Part shown: one piece after another, positions 1 through 10,540 of the stretch
How the letters are laid out: every line of letters begins with the position of its first letter
Numbering within the stretch: the stretch's first letter is position 1
Assembly (NCBI GenBank): GCA_033557675.1
Contig: JAWQRM010000419.1
Coordinates: forward strand, 1-22,914
Direction: 5' to 3'
DNA length: 22,914 nt
Source: Coptodactyla brooksi
Taxonomy: Eukaryota; Arthropoda; Insecta; Coleoptera; Scarabaeidae
Notes under the pieces: model-generated
Seen by the model: only the letters and a program-made list of their open reading frames with translations
Told to the model about the DNA's origin: nothing
The model's database searches: none
Translations under genes and position numbers: made by a program

Positions 1-92
1 ATTTTGAAATTGCATACAGTCATAAGAAGGAAAAGGACAGACGATTATATCTAGCAGTTAAATATAAGACCAAAGATGTCAAATTAAACCAA

Positions 93-182
93 ACTTTGAA
101 ACATCCTACGTGTAGTTCAGATTTAAGCTCCTTAGATTTTCATTTATTTTGACCTTTCAAGAAATTTTTTTATAGTGTCTGA
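93..182 (+). pseudogene. mariner-type transposase C-terminal relic (third catalytic Asp region)
   Basis: Translating from 93 gives TLKHPTCSSDLSSLDFHLF, one stop (TGA at 150-152), then PFKKFFYSV and another stop. This lines up with the mariner transposase stretch usually read as HPPYSPDLAPSDxHLF, which holds the third Asp of the DD34D triad; here that Asp would be the D of SSLDFHLF (135-137). The upstream catalytic parts cannot be read: sequence before 93 does not continue the family alignment, and the element may also be cut by the window start. After 182 no further transposase residues are evident. It is a dead fragment of at most 30 codons. The motif match is short but has the right order and spacing, so the superfamily call is moderately safe and the subfamily unknown. 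Confidence 0.55.
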
Positions 183-1453
183 AACATCGCTCTACCCACT
201 GCTGCCGCTTTAACTCAGAAGCATCACCTCACAAACTTATTCCTTCTGAATAGGTTTAAGTATAAAATAATAATTTCAATGGATTTGATATGTACTTTAT
301 TTTTCTACCAGGAAAATAAAGTACAGAGTCTTCAGAGGTTCCAGATAACTAGAATAAACAATATGTGTAATAATATGAGTTACAATGCAATTTACAATAC
401 CATAAGGATAAACAATATTAATTATAATGCAATACTGTACGAATTTATTGTCTAAGAAGTATTGCAATGTCATCCTTAAAATAAAATAGAATGAAATAAA
501 ATAAAAATTTGAAACAGAACACTTTAAAGGATTGTTAAAATTTTTGTAATATAAAATACAAACATATGAATTAAAATATAAATTAAAATATAGATTAAAG
601 CATCTTGGAATAAAATTAGGATTTAAAGTAGGAAACTTGATCATTATGTGTTATGTAAACCATCGCAGAGGGCACTGTGTCGTCTCAACAAATACACCAA
701 TGTAAAATGTGAAAGTTGAACTCGTCTTAATTTTTATTTATACAGGACACCACAATCACGTGTAGAAGTAGTGGTGATTTTGTAGCAATGACATGAATAA
801 AAGAATTTATTTGATGACCTGTAAGTAACCTTGTGACTTACATCAGACGTAACAATTCTATTGCAGGAAAATATGTATCAAATTAGTGTGTGTCAAATGT
901 TGGAAACAGACTGAAGTATCAGAAATTGAAATATTACAAAAGTTATAACGAAAACGAGATTTGGGAGACACAAAGAAAAATCAAAATGTTGTTTACTCTA
1001 GTGGTGAGGAGAGATGGCAAATTTGATGTGAATATATTTTAAATAACCGTAAGCATTAATACTAAGGTAAAATAAAATAAAATACATATCAAAACCATTC
1101 AAATTATTATTTTATACTTAAACTTAAACTTCTAGATAACTTTTATTTTTCAAATCATAGCGCTTGCGTTAACGTAGCGTTATCTTTCTTGATTTTCAGA
1201 TATTTAATTAAGCCAAATATTCTAGATTTATGTCTTAATCATAAATTAATTTCGTAACTTTTTCTGTATACATAGCATTCCAAATTAATAGTGCTGCATT
1301 TGGAAACTTTTGTTATTAGGAGAACTATCGAGTGCGCCTTCTCGCAATCCAAGTTTTAATGAGAAAGTCAATGGTGAAGAGAAAATTGGTCCAAGTAGAA
1401 TAGTTCCCTAGGTATATGCGAAATCTGAAAAACCAGTTTTCGATAATTGACTA
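183..1453. other. AT-rich stretch without recognised genes
   Basis: The only long open frame, 297-644 on the minus strand, has a low-complexity Asn/Tyr/Phe/Ile-rich translation expected from AT-rich DNA and matches no family I know. No transposase, polymerase or RNA signature was found on either strand. Confidence 0.5.
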
Positions 1454-1486
1454 AAACTCTTTTGTAGTTAAACTACATAAGAGTTT
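1454..1486. repeat. 33-nt near-perfect hairpin
   Basis: Arms of 15 nt (AAACTCTTTTGTAGT at 1454-1468 and its complement at 1472-1486) differ at one position and enclose the loop TAA. No gene or terminator context is apparent. It could be a small fold-back remnant or chance in AT-rich DNA. Confidence 0.7.
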
Positions 1487-1547
1487 AAGTTTGCATGACG
1501 TTTTTAATTAGCTTTATTAAGTAGAATAAAATTATATTAAAAATTTT

Positions 1548-1564
1548 ACACTAATTATTAGTGT
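1548..1564. repeat. 17-nt palindrome
   Basis: ACACTAAT, then T, then ATTAGTGT: perfect 8-bp arms around one base. No associated feature is visible. Confidence 0.7.
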
Positions 1565-1785
1565 TTCCTCCAAACAACATCCAAACAACTCGACTGTGTA
1601 GGACTTTTAATTAGGTGTTTGTGTTATTTCATCTATTTTCTGCAAAACATTAGAAACAAAAATGAAATGCAAGCTGTCAATCTTGATTTACGCAGTTTTA
1701 TGCTCCTTCCTATGTATCAATTACATACGCCTGCCATGATTGTGTTTTTTAATTTTTGATAATTCATCAAAAATTAAGATTCTTT

Positions 1786-2045
1786 TTTGAAAATTCATTT
1801 CCCTGCCTTTCTCTTAGTTCACTGAGGGCTTTCCTAAGATTTTCAATAACGTAGGCATGAAATTAGTGTCTCAGTCCAAAAATACATTAAATACATTGTT
1901 GGATAATCCTAAAGACAAAATAGATATGTTGGAAAAAAGTGGAATATACAAAGTTAGCTGTACTGACTGTGATAAAAAGTATATTGGGCAAACTAGAAGG
2001 TCACTCAAAACAAGGCCCTATAATACATATAGGGTCTTATGTCAG
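1786..2045 (+). pseudogene. Penelope-like element (copy A): linker and GIY-YIG endonuclease fragment
   Basis: PLEs are retroelements whose reverse transcriptase is followed by a GIY-YIG nuclease that nicks target DNA. Here the frame from the ATG at 1857 reads NTLLDNPKDKIDMLEKSGIY, then KVSCTDCDKKYIGQTRRSLK: the GIY and YIG motifs, an Asp/Cys-containing spacer and the Arg-rich TRRSLKTR segment are all present. The same frame reads FTEGFPKIFNNVG upstream from 1818, so the ATG is not a true start. A stop at 1815-1817 and poor matching further up show that the RT domain is missing. After KTR (about 2012) the alignment jumps to terminal sequence, deleting the catalytic Glu region. The DNA is clearly related to the minus-strand copy at 20.6-21.6 kb, so both belong to one family. 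This copy keeps the nuclease motifs better than the other. Confidence 0.8.
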
Positions 2046-2049
2046 TTAG

Positions 2050-2090
2050 TAGTTAGTCTTCCATCTCTCCTGATGATGCTAACTTGTATG
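2050..2090 (+). ncRNA. truncated hammerhead-like motif at the end of PLE copy A
   Basis: TTAGTAGTTAGTCTTCCATC leads to CTGATGA at 2070-2076, then GCTAAC and TTG, the 5' half of stem II. The complementary GTTAGC and the GAAAC box found in the related copy at 20.6 kb are absent, and sequence after about 2086 is unrelated. PLE termini commonly carry minimal type I hammerhead ribozymes; this one is broken and should be inactive. Confidence 0.6.
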
Positions 2091-2189
2091 TTCAATACAA
2101 TTTTTCCATTTTTCGGGTGACAGGGAAGTTATTGTTTATTGGTATAATTCTAAAATATATCGTTAATTTTAAAAGTTTTGTTGGTCTTT

Positions 2190-2245
2190 ATTTAATGCAA
2201 TGGTCTTGCTTTGTCCATTGCATTGCATTGCTCATTGCATTAAAT
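2190..2245. repeat. inverted repeat with nested TGCAATGG arms
   Basis: ATTTAATGCAATG (2190-2202) is perfectly complementary to 2233-2245. A nested pair, AATGCAATGG with CCATTGCATT, and an extra CATTGCATTG unit allow alternative pairings. No function is visible. Confidence 0.65.
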
Positions 2246-2249
2246 TCGC

Positions 2250-3440
2250 AATAAGCAACAGATAACCAGGTAACTTTACGTCTCCTCCTCCGAGATGCTT
2301 TGCAATTATATTTAACAATAATGCATTTTCATAGCGGTTTGGATAATTGCAATAACTGCAATTTTGTAAATTTAGAATAATTAAGCATCTCTTCTAGAAG
2401 CGACACTTTTCTTTTCAGTAATCAATTGATCATATTAACTGTTGTTACATTATTAACTACATTATTATATAACTGGTGGATTGGAATAGATTTTCTGATT
2501 ATATACACCTATGTTACGGTATCGCAAGTTAACAAATATTTTTATATATAAAATACAGTAAACATAAATATGTTTTTATTAAGCTTGAAAAACTTAAAAA
2601 CCGCAATAATAAAGTATAAGCAACAGGGAGTCAAGAAGAGATGTTCTTTTAATTTCTGTTAGGAACTAAAAGATATAATATCATATAATATCGATACTAG
2701 TTCGTTTTAAAGTTGTTCTGTATCTTTTTTAAATTCCTATTACTGTCACAAAAGTGAGAAATATAGTAATCGAAACCGCATTGCGATATTCCATTTAGTT
2801 AAAGAATAATCTGTCATAATCTCTTCTCACTGTGCCAATTTCTTTCTGAAATTGAACTCGTTATAAAAAGTGATATAAAGAGCTTAATGTGATTTTTATA
2901 TAATCACAAAATGTCAAATAAAATAAGGATTCTCTTCAGCACACGAACGAACAAAAAAGAATATATAAAATTACTATTGTGTCCCAAGCAGAGCAGTATA
3001 CGTCCAGTGAAAGTTTCGTAATTTTTGAATGGTTACTTTTCAAGACAAGGAATGGTAAAAAAAACGAACACTATTTTATTTTCATCACCAGCTGCAGGTA
3101 AACCGCGTATAAATATCCAGAAATAAATACCGAGTATAACGAGGTTTTCTTCAATTTTTTCGGTGAAGTAGTTTCAAAAATGTAAGCTTTCGAATACAGG
3201 TCTCTGATTATAAAGTTATTATTCTGAATCCGATAGTAGTTAACCCTTAAAACATTATTTTGCCACCTCTCCATATCAAATTAAGACATGTTCTAATATC
3301 AAATTAAGAACTTTACCAAACCAATGAATAAAGAAGAAGAATGATTTCAATATCTTAGACTTAAAGCAGTTCGCAGTTTGGAAATACTTTGCGTCTGTTG
3401 TAAATGGCTTTCTTGGTAATCAAAAAGAAGAAAGAATGAG
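2250..3440. other. AT-rich stretch without recognised genes
   Basis: Short minus-strand frames at 3071-3274 and 3361-3558 show no known domain. I see no transposon coding motif, RNA gene or repeat boundary here. Confidence 0.5.
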
Positions 3441-3492
3441 ACAACAGAATGTTATCCCCGACAACAAACAACAACAGAATGTTGTTGTTTGT
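3441..3492. repeat. 13-bp direct duplication overlapping a 12-bp hairpin
   Basis: ACAACAGAATGTT occurs at 3441-3453 and again at 3471-3483. The second copy sits in a perfect hairpin: ACAAACAACAAC (3464-3475), loop AGAAT, GTTGTTGTTTGT (3481-3492). Confidence 0.7.
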
Positions 3493-3559
3493 ACTCTTGC
3501 CAGTTATTACGGCAGATTTTCCTTTTTTAATTGATGTTTCTAATACAGTAAAATTCAAT

Positions 3560-5290
3560 AGTTAATTTAATTAAATTTTATTAATAAATGTGAGTGTACT
3601 TTCCGTTCTTGTGTACTTTGTATAGATTGTTCAATAAATTCAGTGTGTTTAAAACTGGGCAAACAAACATGTAAAATAATATCAGCGGTAATGGATCGCT
3701 TTGATGTATATCCTTTTTGTATTAATATTTCATATTCTATGGTTTCATTTTTCCCTCCAACTTTTTATATAATTTTAATATATTTTCGACTGTGGTATTG
3801 TGTTATTTGTATGGTTTAACACATTGTTAATTCATAAATTGTTCAGTATTGTTATTATTTTATTTTGCTAATAAATTATTTAAAGCTTTTATGGAAATTT
3901 AAAAAGAATTTTAAGTGCTTTGAGTATTTCGAAATTTACGCACGAAATTCTTTATAAATATTTTATTGTAATGCATTATCTAGAAAAAGCAGATCAAATT
4001 TAAAAGTGGAATACCTTTATTAACACTACTTTCCGATCAATTGTGTAAAAATAGTTACAATTCTCTCTCCACTGGTAATGTGTGATGGTCCACTAAGTAT
4101 AATTGTTTTTTTGCGTGTATCTCGCAAATACGAAGTGAAACTATTTATTGGTAGCAAAGCTAGCAATCGTGTCAGCGCCCTATATATATTACTACGCACC
4201 CAATCGTAAGATATTTAAACATTGCTTCACCCTATAATTGAATTTCAATATTTGTCAGTGTTCATTTGCTAGGCAGGCTTTTCTCTTTGACGTCACAGCC
4301 TTGCCATTTTAAAATTGCTCTCTTAATATGCAGAGCAAGAATGCATTTCAGTCTAACAGTTAAACATTGCTTTGTTTGTATTATAACATAAACCCGCATA
4401 GAGAAATGTAAAGCGATTCAAGAGAAAATAGGTTTTTAGATTGCATGCAATTTATTTATACTCTGATGGCAAAGGTAGACTTTTCTAAATTGTTTTATAA
4501 TGAAATATTTTCCATATATTCTTTATGCAGGTAGTGTAGACGTATTCTCGTTCGAAATTTTTCAGTTTATTGTTTCCATACAAAAAACGATGTTGAATGC
4601 AACTTATATTGAAATTTATTGAATAATGTTACATTAACACGTTTTACTATGTAAATCAATAAAAAAAGGTTACATATTGCAAATTACAACATTGATGGTG
4701 TCGTTATTGCGAAGAAATTGAAGGATGTCGAAGGACTATTATTTAAAAAAACGGTAGAAATATCTGAAATAAATTATTATATCTGTAATATATAAGAATT
4801 CAAATTATTTTATTTGCGTCTAGAAAAAACTACATATTTTGTTCTTACTAAGAGGATTGTGATTCGTAAACATTGCGGGTCTTTTAATTAACAAGCATAA
4901 CAAAGAAGAGAGAAAAAGAGGCAGTGCCATCTTCGGAAAGTCTTCATACGAAAACCTATCAAAATTGCTCTAGACTGTGAACTGTTGATATCTCTGAATT
5001 AAATTTTACTGATAATTTGATACTAATTAAGTAATCCTTTTGTAAACGGAGAGTGCCTGCAACCATAACAAACAAGGAAACCAGAATATGCTCGGTTATT
5101 GTCCACCATAAGAACAAAAACAAAATTTCGTGTTTACTTCGAACTATAACGTAACAATTAGAATAGCTTGATGTTCTGTGTCCTTTTTAACAAAGTAAAT
5201 TTCTGTGAGAAAAGTATGAAAGACCTCAAAATTAATATTTGCAATTGTTTGATATTTTGAGGTTCACATATGTAATTTAATGATATTACA
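3560..5290. other. AT-rich stretch without recognised genes
   Basis: I found no coding similarity, RNA gene or sizeable inverted repeat on either strand. Scattered AATAAA and TATA-like strings are as frequent as expected at this base composition and are not called. Confidence 0.5.
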
Positions 5291-5296
5291 AGTGCT

Positions 5297-5335
5297 AAGA
5301 ATAGAATATGTAATTTACAAGAATAGAATATGTAA
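5297..5335. repeat. two-unit tandem repeat, 22-bp period
   Basis: AAGAATAGAATATGTAA is present at 5297-5313 and 5319-5335, separated by TTTAC. Probably a recent slip duplication. Confidence 0.7.
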
Positions 5336-5743
5336 CAGATACCAAACAGTTTGAGATTTTCCTCTACTAAGTGGACTTTTCGTCTGCCTAATTTCTGATT
5401 TCTGCTAAACAAAGCTAATATCTTCATATAATAACTTCAGTGTTATAAATAAAAAATATTATCACAAACATCAATCAAATTGTATTTGGATAAACCTCTT
5501 TACAATATAATTAAGTAACAAAATAAAATGAACCTAACAAAAAGTTAAAATCGTTGTTTATTACTTCTTTTATTAAAAGATCATATATTTATAAGTAAAC
5601 TAAGGATTTCGACACATGAGTCACCAAATCTATTAAGTAATGTCAAGATAACTGTACAGTCAATGTGAATTCTTCACCACAAATAGAGTTTAACAAACGC
5701 ATCAAATGAATTGGTTAATTTTTTAATAAGTTAACAGACTGTT
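5336..5743. other. AT-rich stretch without recognised genes
   Basis: The minus-strand frame that crosses this region (5158-5427) has no recognisable domain. The right edge is the point where the PLE polymerase relic loses similarity. Confidence 0.45.
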
Positions 5744-6665
5744 CCATATTTATTTGACATTTTCTATTGTTGGCTGCGTTGTGTGTTTTGTGCTGTGTGT
5801 TATCTGAAATGCAATGTTTACGTCTGGTTTTTCTTTAAATATTTTTCATATATACGAAACTGTGGGCAATTGTGCTTCGCTTTTGATTTCTCTATTTTTT
5901 TTCTTGAATGAATGGTTTTGTTTTTATTCTTTGTGTTTTCGTGTTTTAGTTATTGATTTTGTAGAGTATTCAGTTTTATTAGCTCTTTGTAACCTTATTC
6001 TAATTTGTAATCCTCCTTCTGCGTTGGAATAATTTCCAGCCTGTGGAGTAGGCTTCTAATGGTTGTTTCTTTCTGTTGCATGGGGTTCGTGTTTTTTCTT
6101 CTGTAAATCTTGTATTTTAATTTATATTTCTTTCTTGATGATTGTGATATCCAAATAGTTGATACTGTTGTTTTTCCCTTTCTCAGATGTGAATTTTATT
6201 TTAAAGTGTTTTGTGTTGACGTGATTTGATATGTCATCTACTTGTGGGTGTTCGTTGGAGCATATTACATCATCTCCATATCTGAACCATGATTTTGTTT
6301 TACATTTTTCTTTAATTTCCTCATTGATTTTCTCTTAAAATTGGAACTAATTTTGCTATTTTTTTTCAAGTATGTTGATGGTTTCTTGTATCTGTATTTT
6401 GGTGTACATGTGTGTTATGTCGAAAGATACTATTTCAGTGTTTTTGTTAATGTTTATGTTTTCCAACGTGTCTATTGGATATTGTAATTTTTATGGTATG
6501 TTTATCGTTTAGGTGTAGTGTGTTCGTGAGTTCTTTTGCCAAATATTTGGAAAAGGTTGTGACGTTCAGTGTTGGTCTTATAGATGTGATATTTTTGAAT
6601 ATTTCCGGCAATGTTTTCAATTCTAGAACTTGGGAGTTTATGTTAATATATTTGTATCTTTTGCC
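5744..6665 (-). pseudogene. Penelope-like element (copy B) reverse transcriptase, internally deleted
   Basis: Read on the minus strand, PLE RT blocks appear in order. TLPEIFKNITSIRPTLN near 6611-6560 resembles the LPKIHK..PIRPIV block, followed by TFSKYLAKEL. EIVSFDITHMYTKI at 6401-6427 matches the SFDVVSLYTNIP motif with its catalytic Asp. SWFRYGDDVICS at 6260-6289 is the palm motif, with YGDD where PLEs usually have Y[AV]DD. FKIKFTSEKGKNNSINYLDI follows, and HPMQQKETTIRSLLHRLEIIP opens the thumb near 6070. At least one frameshift separates SKYLAKEL from EIVSFD, and stops follow NILEKK and ITIIKKEI. The stretch between motif A and YGDD is far too short, so the GxxMGSPLSP region is deleted. 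Similarity fades near 5744, before any GIY-YIG domain. The protein differs clearly from copies A and C, which points to a second subfamily. Confidence 0.8.
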
Positions 6666-6898
6666 TTTCCGTGTAAGGTTTGTTTCCTTTACTGATGAAT
6701 TTTTATGTGGATATTTATTTTTGAGACAACCAGAACTATATCAAATGTTCTGTTTTAATCATTTTAAATCTGCACATTTTTGTAACTCATCAACCCAATA
6801 CCAATCTAGACAAGAATTCACCATATTATAAGTAACGGAAATCTCTGGTCTCGTAGTCACTAGCTAACTAACACCTCAACCACAATACTAATGTTTTA

Positions 6899-6943
6899 AA
6901 ACTTAATATGTTTCGGTTTCTCGAATAAACCGTCTTCAGGAGA
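6899..6943 (-). ncRNA. hammerhead-like core, left arm
   Basis: On the minus strand: CTGAAGA, CGGTTTATTCGAGAAACC (a near-perfect stem II), then GAAAC. All core boxes (CUGANGA and GAAA) are intact. A convincing stem III and the NUH cleavage site were not found by eye, so catalytic activity is uncertain. Confidence 0.5.
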
Positions 6944-6962
6944 AATTCTATCTCCTTCTATT

Positions 6963-7005
6963 TCCTGAAGACGGTTTATTCGATAAACCCAAACATGTTT
7001 TAAAT
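6963..7005 (+). ncRNA. hammerhead-like core, right arm (GAAAC box mutated)
   Basis: On the plus strand: CTGAAGA from 6965, stem II with GGTTTAT paired to ATAAACC around a TCG loop, then CAAACATG where GAAACATG is expected. The first base of the essential GAAA box is changed, so this copy should be dead even if its partner folds. Confidence 0.5.
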
Positions 7006-7385
7006 TTTGAAACATTAGTATTGTGGTTGAGGTGTTTGTTAGTTCTAAGAATTCACCAAATATCGTGGCAATTCAAATTTTAAAACTCTTTCATAACATA
7101 ACTATGAAATTAAACAATCGCTACACTATTACATTACAAGCCCACAACCTACTGCTAATTACAACTCCAGTGTCAAAGATCACAATATTTAATATTTACA
7201 AAACTACAACTAATTAACAAATACAAGTGTTACATTTCCTATACTATACGCAAGTATTGTGTACTATACAATATTTTGTATTTATTAGTAATTTCATATT
7301 TACAACTTATGAATTTAAAAATTTTAAGCATGGATTTCCATGCCCGCGAAACGCCAATTTCGTTAAAATTTTTATGTTTAATTTA

Positions 7386-7406
7386 TTAACCATTATAAAT
7401 GGTTAA
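7386..7406. repeat. 21-nt perfect hairpin
   Basis: TTAACCATT, loop ATA, AATGGTTAA. A second small palindrome, CATGGATTTCCATG, lies at 7329-7342. Neither has a recognisable role. Confidence 0.65.
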
Positions 7407-7465
7407 TTTTTTATCCATAGCTTTGGCCGCTATCATTTAGCACAGTGCTTTTAATATTCTTAGTA
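7403..7465. repeat. short dispersed repeat R2, copy 1
   Basis: The core CCATAGCTTTGGCCGCTAT matches CCATAGCTTTGACCACTAT in the stretch at 8388-8450. Flanking TTAATTTTTT, a CAGTG and an ATTCTT are shared in the same order. Similarity is strong for about 30 bp and weaker after that. Confidence 0.45.
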
Positions 7466-7515
7466 TATATTTGCCCACATATACGCAAGTTGATACTCTT
7501 CTCTTAGGAACAAAC

Positions 7516-7986
7516 CATTATCCTCAAGACATATATCGAAAGATGTACTATATTTCGATCACATTTTCAGCAAACAATTTTTCTCAATATATTAAATGTG
7601 TTTGGGAGTACTTTGGAACCAAACTCTAAACAAAGTAAAATAAACTTGTATAGCTTTTCATTTCGAAATTGATGCCACGAAACAATATCCTGCGGACCAG
7701 GGTCTTAAATGAAGTACGAAACGCTAAATCTAAAACTTATGCTGCAATTTCTTAAGTAAGTTGATAATTATTCACATTAAGTATAAAACTTTAGTGCTTT
7801 CTCTTCAAAAGAGTTATAATTAATTTCAATATAAACTTTTCTATGATAACGCTTTCTTAAAATCTACATTTCAAGGAGTTAACAAAAGTATCCTTTTAGT
7901 TTGTAAAAGTATTCATATGTATTTGCAGTTGTTCGAGTTTGGAACAGGTACAAGAAGAAGATAAGTTTTTGAAAAGTAATTAACTA
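7516..7986. repeat. dispersed repeat R1, copy 1 (471 bp)
   Basis: From CATTATCCTCAAGACATATA to AAGTAATTAACTA this stretch matches 10541-11043 in the same orientation, with mostly single-base differences. Both edges are abrupt. This copy lacks about 26 bp after CCTGCGG and about 12 bp further on. No frame encodes a known domain, and no terminal inverted repeats or poly(A) tail are seen, so the class is unknown. Confidence 0.85.
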
Positions 7987-8387
7987 CTTGCAAAATTGTC
8001 CTATCCTTGCATAATTTTCTAATCTGCCGCAGTATAATGGCATCATTACCAAAGAACAATTTTTTACCCACAACAAAAATGCTCTGGACCGTACTAATTT
8101 TATTCTATGTCATATTTGGCTTGCTAATTATATATTTAACATAATTTTGTTCTTTTAACTTGAAGTTTTGTACATCCTTGCACAATACTTGGTATTTTAT
8201 GGTAATATTTGACAGTCTAATTTTTATTATTTGTCACAGTTATGATACTTGTTAGTTAAGAAAAATTGAAATTTATTAATATGGGAATATGCTACATACA
8301 ACCAATCAATGGTGTAGCCAAGATTATGGTGTAAAATTCGAATCATGCATGACAAATACACATTCTTGATAAAAAGGTCGTGAATAT

Positions 8388-8450
8388 TTAATTTTTTTCC
8401 ATAGCTTTGACCACTATGTTGTACAGTGATATGCAAAAGATTCTTGGATA
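8388..8450. repeat. short dispersed repeat R2, copy 2
   Basis: Partner of the stretch at 7403-7465. A minus-strand open frame (8227-8490, beginning MNVLGVGRGEYGLLSKNLLH) covers it. Because its most conserved DNA is shared with a copy lacking that frame, I treat the ORF as incidental. Confidence 0.4.
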
Positions 8451-8596
8451 ACAAGCCATATTCCCCACGTCCTACACCGAGGACGTTCACACAGGCAGTA
8501 AACGTTTCATTGACCGCACTAAATCGCCCCGAAGGCAGCAGAATTTCGAGGATAATTGGTACATTTTACTCCAGCAACTTTGGAATCTAATTTAGT

Positions 8597-8620
8597 CGAG
8601 TGCAACGTTTTCTGCACTCG
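8597..8620. repeat. perfect 8-bp hairpin
   Basis: CGAGTGCA, loop ACGTTTTC, TGCACTCG, in slightly GC-richer surroundings. The nearby ACGTCC...GGACGT pair at about 8467-8486 is a second small dyad. No gene was recognised between 8450 and 8760. Confidence 0.6.
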
Positions 8621-8769
8621 GTTTGCTCCTAGATTGAAGCTAGATATTGTTGGAATATCGCCAAAACTTTCTGAGCCCTCACTATTAAGTTTCCAAGTTC
8701 TAAAATCAATTAATCTTAAGTCAGTTGTAGATAAGCTTTCTATAGAAAATTAAGTTAAAGTAACAACCT

Positions 8770-9342
8770 AAAAAGCTAAGAGGTAGCTGGCACGATTAAA
8801 TTTAGTAGTGGTACTTGACTAGCAAGTAGTGCTTCCTTCCGGGATGATCGTGACAAACTTTATATCTTTTAATTCCATTTAAATTATTTCTAGTTGCTGA
8901 AAAATCAGAACGACTGGGTTTTAATTTAACCTGATAGACCTATAAGTTTCTCTACCACTGTAGGCCACAATACTATAAGAAACCACACATTACTGAATTA
9001 CGTATTACGAATTATGTGCAAAATCGTAAAAATTATTACTAAATGAGTGAAAGCATTATCTTCATTAAATTGTTGTTTATTCGGTTGCATAAACGTTTTA
9101 ACTTTACAATATGCGAAAAGCAATTTCCCCGAGCGTCCAATTAAATGCGAACAATTTACCGGCGTGTTTGCAAAAAAGGGAAAAACGCCACTTTGCTTTT
9201 GTGAAGTCCGCACAAAATGAAATTCTTTTAGTCTGTTAATATTGCTGGTAGAATTTATTTCATGTCTACTACCGCTGTCTATTATTGCTAATAGTTACTT
9301 CTGTGGTTGTTCAAAGTTTCAAACATTTTTTCTCATTGAAGT
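8770..9342. other. stretch without recognised genes
   Basis: The minus-strand frame 8998-9213 shows no known domain. No repeat partner was found elsewhere in the window. Confidence 0.45.
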
Positions 9343-9895
9343 ATACAGGGTGCCCATTATAGTATATATCTCAGTAAGTCTCGACTTTGTATAAACATTT
9401 TGTAAGTAAAGGTAACATAATAGTTACATAATACGACAGCATTCAATTGTTTTTATTTCAGGAAACAAATGGGTAACGAATAACACTTTAATTTTTTTAA
9501 GTAGCAATGTACCCTTTCATTAGGCTCATTTGATAGAGACTTTCTTGTATTTGTGTAAGAAAATACGACGCGTGTACCGCAGGATTAACAAGATTACAAA
9601 ACTAACAAAACTAAATTCTGTTGAGAATAAAGTTTGTTATTCCATATTAGCTTCATAGACAAAAAATTCGCCAAGTACATAGAGGCTTAGATCTAGTTTA
9701 CTATAAATACCCTGTCACGGTAACATCCTGTTCTAAATTCATGCTAATGCGGAACGTTGTTTAAACAAGTCTTGGAGAAATTAGTGTTATTTCAAACCGT
9801 CTCTGTACCATCACATACCGGATACAGTTTTACCTTTGTGAGGCGCAATGTAAACTGTTAAGGTAAACCTCACATATTAAGACACACTCTGTATA
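9343..9895. mobile_element. putative non-autonomous element with TATACAGGGTG-like ends
   Basis: The left edge reads TATACAGGGTGCCC (from 9343) and the right edge, on the minus strand, TATACAGAGTGTGTC (9895-9881), giving short imperfect terminal inverted repeats around 0.55 kb. TA bases sit outside both ends, as for TA-targeting DNA transposons. The interior carries no readable transposase. The match is only about 8 of 11 bases, so two unrelated scraps are an alternative. Confidence 0.4.
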
Positions 9896-9904
9896 TATGA
9901 TGGA

Positions 9905-10540
9905 GAAATTGTCAATAACGGAAGGCGAAAAACGTTAAAGTTGCCTACCTATCTCAGTGTAACGTAAACGTTGTCACGTTTTCAACCACATGCAATAAAG
10001 TCTGGGTAGTTATCTACACGTTTGCTCGGTTTTATTGACTAAACTTTCCTTTGAGATTGAAAACAGTAATAAATCTTAGACTTTTAGAACCCGCTTGTTT
10101 TCGTGTTCCCATACACACAATTGTTTTGTTTACCATTTCTTTTGTCCCTACACGGTCTATCTCACAAACTTATAGACTAGACATAACCATTGTGAATTTA
10201 TTAATTATTTTTAGTAATAAAATACGTCGTTTTTTTAAAAGAAATGAGAAAAATTCCGCATGAGTAATTACAAATAGCTGACTGAAGAGATTGAAGAGAT
10301 CAAGGGGAATATGTTTTCACCTTCCTTGTCTTATAAATATTTAGTTGTACGTACTAGGACCACAACTGATTGATTTGAAACCTCTTTTTTAACTTTAACT
10401 TGCAGGTGGTTTATATTAAAGCAAGAAAATAACGCAATTTCTGTTTCTTTACTTCATAAATTACTTTACATATGACAGCATCAAATGACAGCATCTTTTC
10501 TTAGTACACTGCAATGAAAGAGAAAAAAACTGCAATGAAA
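9905..10540. other. stretch without recognised genes
   Basis: The plus-strand frame 10051-10263 has no domain I recognise and no partner gene. Nothing else stands out. Confidence 0.45.

Larger units (their letters stand above)
6866..7044. mobile_element. long inverted repeat made of two head-to-head PLE termini
   Basis: The left arm (6866-6941) and right arm (6963-7044) are near-complementary over about 75 bp, separated by a 21-nt spacer that continues a short AGGAGA/TCTCCT pairing. The right arm has a 4-bp extra near its outer end and a few substitutions. Each arm, read outward, contains CTGAAGA, a stem-loop of GGTTTAT-type arms, then GAAAC (left) or CAAAC (right), the layout of a hammerhead core with CUGANGA. 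This is a PLE terminal repeat in inverted duplicate. The minus-strand arm points toward the RT relic to its left, and the plus-strand arm has no coding sequence behind it. Confidence 0.7.
6812..7058. repeat. 12-bp direct repeats bracketing an inverted hammerhead structure
   Basis: AAGAATTCACCA is found at 6812-6823 and 7047-7058. The right copy begins two bases after the inverted repeat ends (7044); the left copy is 42 bp outside the left arm. This looks like a target-site duplication around a 223-bp insertion in older DNA, but no empty site is available to prove it. Confidence 0.5.

Noticed and set aside
297..644. 115-codon minus-strand ORF
   Set aside because: Low-complexity Asn/Tyr/Phe/Ile translation typical of AT-rich DNA, with no domain or gene context.
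2190..2245. CRISPR-like array from repeated CATTGCATTG units
   Set aside because: Units are too short and irregular, there are no unique spacers, and the sequence is eukaryotic.
5814..6831. Plus-strand ORFs 5814-6032 and 6475-6831
   Set aside because: They are antisense to the PLE reverse transcriptase relic, whose minus-strand motifs explain the open frames.
8227..8490. 87-codon minus-strand ORF beginning MNVLGVGRGEYGLL
   Set aside because: Pleasant-looking N-terminal residues, but no domain is recognised and the best conserved DNA is shared with a repeat copy lacking the frame.
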